Virus record (IMG/VR): IMGVR_UViG_3300008012_005684
Coordinates: 1-38,045 of that record
DNA length: 38,045 bases
Direction: 5' to 3' (one strand)
Source of the DNA: a virus
In this document: piece after piece, positions 32,661-38,045 of the stretch
How the letters are laid out: each line of letters starts with the position of its first letter
Numbering within the stretch: position 1 is the first letter of the stretch
Notes under the pieces: model-generated
Database searches by the model: none
Told to the model about the DNA's origin: nothing
What the model saw: only the letters and a program-made list of their open reading frames with translations
Translations under genes and position numbers: made by a program

Positions 32661-34591
32661 TGAAGAGATACACTTTATCGGTCACAAAGGCAGAATATTG
32701 GACAGAAATTCATGATTCTTTAATTGTAGACTCAAATAAAGATGGTATTCCTGATAGACAGGTAACTTGTACCGATTCAAAAAACCATAGTCCAACAAGA
32801 GGAACATATGAATTGACAGAAGAAGAGGCAGCAGAGATTGCCAATCATCCTTATGTCGATTGGATTGAACTTTCTCCTGCAGACAATCCAGATGCTTATC
32901 CAGAACCTCAACCTGCAACAAAAAGGTTTAAAAAGAATGTAAAAGTATATCGTGATTTAGATTCGTCAGGAATTCCTGTAACAAACCCAACTTCTGCAGA
33001 ATTAGATAGAACAGGGTGGCAAGTAGTTAGAACAGGTATTACTACAAGCGGAGATTTTTTTAGTGGTCAGACTGGAAACGTTGCTCCTGAGTCTGGAGAT
33101 GTTTCTTATTCTTTAACTGGAAAAAATGTTGATGTCATAGTTCATGACTCTGGAGTTCTTCAGTATCATCCAGAGTTTATGGATGCTAATGGTCAATCAA
33201 GAGTTAGAGATATCATTCTTGATGGACCATATTATATTGATCCTGATTACTTTATTTCGAATGGATTTACCATTACCAGAGCAGATGGTAGAGTAACGGG
33301 TTCTGAATCAGAATCTAAAGGATGGTGGACTAATAGTTCTAATAGATCTGCAGCATTTCAATCAGAAGGAACTATTTCAGTATCAGTAAACTATACTGAA
33401 GCAAGATCCATGGGTGGATCTTTAGATGGTACTAATAGTTTGACTAGCGGACATGGAACTGCATGTGCAGGTATGATAGGTGGAAAAACTCTTGGACTTG
33501 CCTTTGAAGCAAATATTTGGAATATGCCTGCTGTTGGCGATAATGTTTCGATGGGAATTGAAACAACTTACGATGCAATGAAAATATGGTATCGTAATAG
33601 ACCTGTCAATCCAAATACAGGAAGAAAAAATCCAGTTGTTGTTAATGGTAGTTGGGGATATCAGGCAGGTTTTGGATCTGGAGATAGTGTAAATTATAAG
33701 TTTAGGGGTTCGACAGGTTCATTTACTGGAAATGCTTCTACGACAGATCAAGTAACAGCAATGAAGAATGGTCTGAATAATAGCGTATCAGGGGCATATA
33801 AGTCTTGGTCTTCTTCATCTCGCTCATCATCTACTAATACTGCAGCTGATGAGATGATGGCAGAGGGAATTCATTATGTCGCTGCAGCAGGTAATAATAA
33901 TCAAAGATTGGGAATTGGAGCTACTGATCCAGATCGTTTGAATTATATGGATGATGATTATTTTAATTCAGGAGATCCAAGAGCAGAATTCCCTGGTTTC
34001 GCTTGTCCATGCAATCATAGAGATTGGATGAATCCTCAAGGAATTGGTTTTGATAGTGCTACCGATTTTCATCCAGTAGTATGTGTTGGTGCTATGGAAG
34101 ACTCTCTTTCTAATGGATTAGAATACAAAGCAAGTTATTCTAATAATGGACCTGGAATTGATGTTTGGGCACCTGCTGATGAGACTTTAGCGCCAGGAAC
34201 AAATGGTGTCAGCGGATATACTGACTATCAAAGATATGATGATAATCGTTTTTATGACTGCAGGTTTAATGGAACTTCTGCAGCAGCACCAGCGGCAACA
34301 GGAGTAATTGCATTATATCTGGAGGCAAATCCAACAGCATCTCATAGAGATCTTAAAACCTGGTTGAAAAAGTATGGATCTAAACTGTTAGTATCTACGA
34401 ATCTTACTGGTGGAGGAAATGGTTCTCAGTGGTTGGATCAATATCCAGACGATACTACTACGATTTATTGGACAGGAAGTTTTAATAATCGGGATGCTGA
34501 ACCTAGAGTGATTTTCAATCCATATACTAGCGATGAAAAACCATCTATCTCTGGTGTAGAGATGTCTGGTGTTTTATTTACTCAATCCTAA
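32660..34591 (+). CDS. subtilisin-like serine protease (S8), virion-associated
   Basis: Encodes 643 residues. The catalytic triad is complete: D163 in VIVHDSGV, H265 in SGHGTACAGMIGG, S540 in NGTSAAAPAATGV; N412 in AAAGNNN is the oxyanion residue. The N-terminal stretch (YELTEEEAAEIANHPYVDW) looks like an I9-type inhibitory propeptide. No signal peptide. It lies between fibre genes, so it may process fibre proteins, or be carried on the virion to cut host surface proteins. Subtilases are uncommon among fibre genes. Confidence 0.88.
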   Translation: MKRYTLSVTKAEYWTEIHDSLIVDSNKDGIPDRQVTCTDSKNHSPTRGTYELTEEEAAEIANHPYVDWIELSPADNPDAYPEPQPATKRFKKNVKVYRDLDSSGIPVTNPTSAELDRTGWQVVRTGITTSGDFFSGQTGNVAPESGDVSYSLTGKNVDVIVHDSGVLQYHPEFMDANGQSRVRDIILDGPYYIDPDYFISNGFTITRADGRVTGSESESKGWWTNSSNRSAAFQSEGTISVSVNYTEARSMGGSLDGTNSLTSGHGTACAGMIGGKTLGLAFEANIWNMPAVGDNVSMGIETTYDAMKIWYRNRPVNPNTGRKNPVVVNGSWGYQAGFGSGDSVNYKFRGSTGSFTGNASTTDQVTAMKNGLNNSVSGAYKSWSSSSRSSSTNTAADEMMAEGIHYVAAAGNNNQRLGIGATDPDRLNYMDDDYFNSGDPRAEFPGFACPCNHRDWMNPQGIGFDSATDFHPVVCVGAMEDSLSNGLEYKASYSNNGPGIDVWAPADETLAPGTNGVSGYTDYQRYDDNRFYDCRFNGTSAAAPAATGVIALYLEANPTASHRDLKTWLKKYGSKLLVSTNLTGGGNGSQWLDQYPDDTTTIYWTGSFNNRDAEPRVIFNPYTSDEKPSISGVEMSGVLFTQS

Positions 34592-34608
34592 ATAACTAAA
34601 AACCTGAG

Positions 34609-34703
34609 ATGGCAGATAAGAAATTTGGAGTAAAGCAGATCAATTTGATCGGCGCATCTGGAACTCCCACATTAACTAGTCCTAATAATTTAAATATTAA
34701 TGC
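34609..34703 (+). repeat. 95-base direct repeat, copy 1
   Basis: Identical over 95 bases to 35808-35902, beginning exactly at the ATG of each gene. It encodes the N-terminal anchor. The flanks upstream are unrelated, so the match ends at the start codon. Confidence 0.9.
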
Positions 34704-35796
34704 AACTACTGTTGCTATTAGTACTGATGTTACAGTCGGCGGAGAACTAACTGGTAATATTATTGGAAATGTAAAGTCTGCTTCTCTTTCTGGATTGTCT
34801 ACTTTTAGCAATCTACAAATAGGACTTTCTACTGTATATTCTGTATCCGATTTTGTCGGAAATGTTGCTATAGGAACAAATACTACGGTAAATGAATACA
34901 ATATTGGAAAAAGTACATTAGTTCTTGATGGACGTACTTATCCAGGAAATCCAAATGTTGTTGGTGGTGGTTCTTTACAAATTAATTCTAATGCGAAAAA
35001 ATTTGGAGAAATTGGAACACTCGATGGAGTTGGGATAGGATCATTCTTTAATATTGATGCATACGTTCCTTTATCTGTTAATAATTATGGAACAAATAAC
35101 TATGCTTATGTTGGAATAGCAGCTACGTTTGGATCGGATGTAACAGTCACTGGAACAACAGATACAGATCAGTTAAACGTTTCTGGTGTTTCTACATTTA
35201 GTGGAACTATTAACGTTGCTTCTAATGTAGTAGCAAATTTTGGTAATTCCTTTGAAGGACGTATTTCTTATACGTCTTCCAATAATCAATTTTATGTGCG
35301 GGTTCCTAACGCCACTGGATCTCTTATCCTGGGTGCTGGTCCAGCAGTCAGAATTACAAATGAGAATGGTCTAACTGATAGAGCAGTATTTACTTCTTCT
35401 GGGGTAACTGTTACTGGTGTATGTACCGCGACTTCTCTTTATGGAGATGCTTCTCGTGCTGTTTCTGGCAAGTGGACTTTAGGTGCGAATGGAACTAGCA
35501 ATTATACCTTTGATGGTGTTGGTGTAAACGCAGGAAATAATTACAACACTCCAATGTATCTTGCTAGGGGTTGTGTTTATGAGTTCGTAAACAACTCTGG
35601 TGGTTCGCATCCATTCCAAATTCGTGTAAGTAATGGTGGTGCTGCATATAGCACTGGCGTAACTAATAACGGAGCTTCATCGGGAACAATTCGCTTTGAA
35701 GTTCCTATGGACGCACCAAACTCTCTTTATTATCAATGTACTTCCCACTCTGGAATGGGAGGAACAATTACTGTTTATCCAGACGCAGTTGTTTAA
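34609..35796 (+). CDS. fibre-like structural protein with cupredoxin-like end
   Basis: Encodes 395 residues. The N-terminal 32 residues are identical to the next gene. The middle has repeated beta motifs (VSGVSTFSGTINVA type) as in phage fibres. The C-terminal 100 residues resemble a cupredoxin: VYEFVNNSGGSHPFQI and YYQCTSHSGMGGTI, with H334, C377, H380 and M383 in the pattern of type 1 copper ligands (C-x2-H-x2-M is shorter than in plastocyanin). Probably virion surface; copper binding unproven. Confidence 0.78.
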   Translation: MADKKFGVKQINLIGASGTPTLTSPNNLNINATTVAISTDVTVGGELTGNIIGNVKSASLSGLSTFSNLQIGLSTVYSVSDFVGNVAIGTNTTVNEYNIGKSTLVLDGRTYPGNPNVVGGGSLQINSNAKKFGEIGTLDGVGIGSFFNIDAYVPLSVNNYGTNNYAYVGIAATFGSDVTVTGTTDTDQLNVSGVSTFSGTINVASNVVANFGNSFEGRISYTSSNNQFYVRVPNATGSLILGAGPAVRITNENGLTDRAVFTSSGVTVTGVCTATSLYGDASRAVSGKWTLGANGTSNYTFDGVGVNAGNNYNTPMYLARGCVYEFVNNSGGSHPFQIRVSNGGAAYSTGVTNNGASSGTIRFEVPMDAPNSLYYQCTSHSGMGGTITVYPDAVV

Positions 35797-35807
35797 GGTA
35801 ATTAAAA

Positions 35808-35902
35808 ATGGCAGATAAGAAATTTGGAGTAAAGCAGATCAATTTGATCGGCGCATCTGGAACTCCCACATTAACTAGTCCTAATAATTTAAATATTAAT
35901 GC
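35808..35902 (+). repeat. 95-base direct repeat, copy 2
   Basis: Second copy of the anchor-coding repeat (see 34609). Recombination between the copies would delete the cupredoxin-type gene or swap the tips. Confidence 0.9.
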
Positions 35903-37070
35903 TATTAATGTAGCAATCAGTACTGACTTATCTGTTGGTGGAGACGTATCAATTGGTGGTACTTTTAACGCATTAAGTGTCGCAGGTGTTTCTACTTTCC
36001 AAACTGACTTATCTGTTGGTGGAGACGTATCAATTGGTGGTACTTTTAACGCATTAAGTGTTGCTGGTGTTTCTACATTCCAAGATAATGTAAATCTTGG
36101 TGATGATGATATATTGAACTTTGGTAGTGCTAATAATTTACAAATTTCTTCTAATGGATCTGCTGGAGTTATAAAACAAAATACATCTAATTTGTTTATT
36201 AGAGGTTCTGGAGATGGGGACATATACATCCAGACTGAAGGAACAGGTGCTACTGCAATTAGAGCAAATCATGGTGCTGATGTAAAACTTTACTATAACA
36301 ATAATGAGAAATTTGCAACCACTAATACAGGTGTACAAGTAACAGGAACTGTTACTGCTGATGGATTAAATCTTGGTGATAATGATGAGATTCAATTGGG
36401 ATCAGCAGCTGCTGGCGATTTATTAATCACACACTTATCCTCAACAAATAATTCATTAATACGAAACAAAAATGCATCTGGATCATTTATCATTGATACT
36501 GCTACTGGAAGTCCTATTGAAATTAGGCACAGCAGTGGTGGCGAACCAATGGGAGTTTTTACTCCAAATGGAGCAGTAGAACTTTACTACGATAATGACA
36601 AGAAATTTGAGACTACTTCTGATGGTGTAACTGTCTCTAATTCGATTTCTATTGGCACCACAGCATATTTTAACAAGGGAAATGATAAAGGAATATTTTT
36701 TGGAGTACCTCCATTTGATAGTGGACTAGATGCACTTATATTCGTTTCGGACACTGCGTATGCAAATTCACTATGTTTTTCTAATATAGATTATGGTGCT
36801 AGATTTTTTGTAGATGAAATAAGTTTAAATCGTGGGTCCTCACAGTTTGTTGGACTAGGAACAGAAAAGTCTCATTTTGGGGGTTCTTCTGAACCTAACT
36901 ACATGGTTGGAATAGGAACCACAAATCCAACAAGTAAATTAACGGTTCGTGAAGGAGATATCTCTGTTGGTGTTGATACATCCACTGGTCTTATTCTTAC
37001 ATCTCCAAATGGAACCCAGTATCGCCTTGTCGTTGATAACTCTGGGAATTTGACGACAACATTGGCATAA
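35808..37070 (+). CDS. fibre-like structural protein, paralogue
   Basis: Encodes 420 residues. It shares the N-terminal anchor with the gene before it, then carries an exact tandem pair of a 27-residue unit (35922-36083), a QTEGTGATAIRANHGADVKL-type fibre domain repeated in variant form, and a C-terminal trimer-like end with KLTVREGDISVG. It lacks the cupredoxin end, so the two genes show one anchor with two alternative tips. A strong terminator follows. Confidence 0.8.
   Translation: MADKKFGVKQINLIGASGTPTLTSPNNLNINAINVAISTDLSVGGDVSIGGTFNALSVAGVSTFQTDLSVGGDVSIGGTFNALSVAGVSTFQDNVNLGDDDILNFGSANNLQISSNGSAGVIKQNTSNLFIRGSGDGDIYIQTEGTGATAIRANHGADVKLYYNNNEKFATTNTGVQVTGTVTADGLNLGDNDEIQLGSAAAGDLLITHLSSTNNSLIRNKNASGSFIIDTATGSPIEIRHSSGGEPMGVFTPNGAVELYYDNDKKFETTSDGVTVSNSISIGTTAYFNKGNDKGIFFGVPPFDSGLDALIFVSDTAYANSLCFSNIDYGARFFVDEISLNRGSSQFVGLGTEKSHFGGSSEPNYMVGIGTTNPTSKLTVREGDISVGVDTSTGLILTSPNGTQYRLVVDNSGNLTTTLA
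35922..36083 (+). repeat. 81-base tandem repeat, two copies
   Basis: Copies at 35922-36002 and 36003-36083 differ at only a few third positions. Each encodes 27 residues (SVGGDVSIGGTFNALSV core), an in-frame beta-strand repeat of a fibre shaft. Expansion or loss would change shaft length. Confidence 0.85.
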
Positions 37071-37078
37071 GGCAGGCA

Positions 37079-37101
37079 GGGGGGTTGACCCCCCTTTTTT
37101 T
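37079..37101 (+). terminator. intrinsic terminator before psbA leader
   Basis: Six G (37079-37084), loop TTGA, six C (37089-37094) and seven T. It closes the fibre genes nine bases after the last stop. Confidence 0.92.
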
Positions 37102-37113
37102 ATGCCCTATAAT
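37085..37113 (+). promoter_or_regulatory. promoter inside terminator, TTGACC-N17-TATAAT
   Basis: The -35 (37085-37090) is the terminator loop and two stem bases. A perfect -10 (37108-37113) lies 17 bp downstream. Third instance of this layout in the window. Confidence 0.65.
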
Positions 37114-37157
37114 AAGCAGGTCTTCGGGACATCCCCAAATCAAATCTCCAAGAGGGG

Positions 37158-37191
37158 TTGACAAGGGCGGAAAACCGTAGTAACATAAATA
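37158..37191 (+). promoter_or_regulatory. second psbA promoter with late-like box
   Basis: TTGACA (37158-37163) and TAACAT (37181-37186, 4 of 6) lie 17 bp apart. CATAAATA (37184-37191) overlaps the -10 and is one base from the T4 late consensus. Early and late starts may overlap here. Confidence 0.5.
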
Positions 37192-37372
37192 CATCAACAC
37201 GTTAAGGAATGTAACGTTTCTTAAATCGTTGTAAACACTTGCTGAAAACGGACTAATCTCCTTACCGAGGCTAAGCAAGTAAAATATGCCTCTCATATCC
37301 TGGACTGAGGGTGTCTAGGAAATAAGTACCTCCACCATTTCCCTGATGGATCTACTTACTGTTTAATTAACA
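37192..37372 (+). promoter_or_regulatory. long structured psbA 5' leader
   Basis: No gene in this stretch. A 7-bp hairpin (37237-37243 with 37274-37280) encloses a smaller possible stem. Farther down GGAAAT and ATTTCC flank a loop that lies before the ATG. No ribosome site is seen just before the start. PhotoRC-type RNA motifs are known upstream of psbA in marine cyanobacteria and cyanophages; I cannot confirm the match. Confidence 0.4.
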
Positions 37373-38045
37373 ATGGCTAATTCTGTTCTTTCGCGCCAAC
37401 AAGGCGCTAATACCTGGGAACAATTCTGTAACTGGGTTACCTCAACCGACAATCGTCTTTATGTTGGTTGGTTCGGCGTTCTGATGATTCCTTGCCTTCT
37501 TGCGGCAACTATCTGTTTCATCGTCGCTTTCGTCGCTGCTCCTCCTGTAGACATCGACGGTATCCGCGAACCTGTTGCTGGTTCGCTCATGTACGGAAAC
37601 AACATCATCTCTGGTGCAGTTGTTCCTTCGTCCAATGCAATTGGACTGCACTTTTACCCCATTTGGGAAGCTGCCTCTCTTGATGAGTGGCTCTACAACG
37701 GTGGTCCTTTCCAACTGGTTATCTTCCACTTCCTGATCGGTATCTACGCCTACATGGGTCGCGAATGGGAACTTTCTTACCGTCTAGGTATGCGTCCTTG
37801 GATCTGTGTTGCATACTCTGCTCCAGTCGCTGCAGCATCTGCTGTATTCCTAGTCTATCCTTTCGGTCAAGGTTCTTTCTCTGACGCAATGCCTCTTGGC
37901 ATCTCTGGTACGTTCAACTACATGCTTGTCTTCCAAGCAGAGCACAACATTCTGATGCACCCCTTCCACATGCTCGGCGTTGCTGGCGTGTTCGGCGGTT
38001 CTCTGTTCAGTGCAATGCACGGTTCGCTGGTTACTTCCTCGCTGG
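37373..38045 (+). CDS. psbA: photosystem II D1 protein, partial
   Basis: The first 224 residues are present; the gene runs off the right edge (full D1 is about 360). D1 is the reaction-centre core protein that turns over fast in light; phage copies keep photosystem II working. Conserved segments are all present: [65 protein letters not shown] and [15 protein letters not shown]. Residue 131, aligned with position 130 of standard D1, is Glu, the high-light form. Codon use is richer in C at third positions than in its neighbours. Confidence 0.97.
   Translation, partial: MANSVLSRQQGANTWEQFCNWVTSTDNRLYVGWFGVLMIPCLLAATICFIVAFVAAPPVDIDGIREPVAGSLMYGNNIISGAVVPSSNAIGLHFYPIWEAASLDEWLYNGGPFQLVIFHFLIGIYAYMGREWELSYRLGMRPWICVAYSAPVAAASAVFLVYPFGQGSFSDAMPLGISGTFNYMLVFQAEHNILMHPFHMLGVAGVFGGSLFSAMHGSLVTSSL

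Noticed and set aside
37442-37729. Minus-strand ORF inside psbA
   Set aside because: Complementary shadow of a strongly biased coding region; nothing protein-like. An antisense RNA is possible but not visible.

Overview
This window looks like part of a T4-like cyanomyovirus, a contractile-tailed phage of marine Synechococcus or Prochlorococcus. The evidence is the mix of cyanophage auxiliary metabolic genes (zwf, talC, two hli genes, petF, psbA), T4-type late-promoter-like TATAAATA boxes, two phage tRNAs, collagen-like tail-fibre genes, A+T-rich DNA, and tightly packed genes that are nearly all on one strand and overlap at stop/start codons. I assign no isolate or species.

Layout. (1) 1-6312 is an accessory region. 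It holds a zinc-ribbon-like protein, the only minus-strand gene (301-903), a tandem pair of 2OG-Fe(II) oxygenases, tRNA-Ser(UGA), a chain of very small membrane or soluble proteins, glucose-6-phosphate dehydrogenase (zwf), tRNA-Pro(UGG), another oxygenase and two small unknown proteins. (2) 6313-6564 has no gene. It holds three tandem structured RNA units, a terminator and an overlapping promoter. (3) 6565-22519 is one apparent operon of about 16 kb, with almost every junction overlapping. It makes GDP-L-fucose (gmd, fcl), carries an alpha-1,2-fucosyltransferase, and then a cassette that looks like ADP-heptose synthesis (RpiB-HldC fusion, PfkB kinase, AraD-like protein, cupin, transaldolase, small HAD phosphatase). 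After that come glycosyltransferases of several families (GT9-like, GT6, two GT25, others), an epimerase, two methyltransferases and three more 2OG-Fe(II) oxygenases. A terminator closes it at 22536-22562. (4) 22600-24593 is a photosynthesis/redox cluster: two hli genes, petF, a peroxiredoxin and several micro-proteins. (5) 24634-37070 encodes virion adhesion or fibre proteins: two giant collagen-like proteins, a tail-fibre chaperone, a subtilisin-like protease and two related fibre proteins, one with a cupredoxin-like end. (6) psbA begins at 37373 and runs off the right edge.

How the genes may work together. zwf, talC, petF, hli and psbA are the usual cyanophage set that keeps light reactions and pentose-phosphate flux going during infection. 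The large sugar operon looks able to make at least two activated sugars and to transfer and decorate them. The oxygenases, GT25 and FkbM-type enzymes sit in the same window as two Thr-rich Gly-X-Y fibre proteins, so the fibres are an attractive target for modification, but this is inference. LPS or cell-surface remodelling is the alternative.

Regulation. I see eight sigma70-like promoters with 16-18 bp spacing and four late-promoter-like boxes. At three places (before gmd, hli and psbA) the -35 element lies in the loop of an intrinsic terminator and the -10 lies exactly 17 bp further on, giving a repeated terminator-promoter composite.
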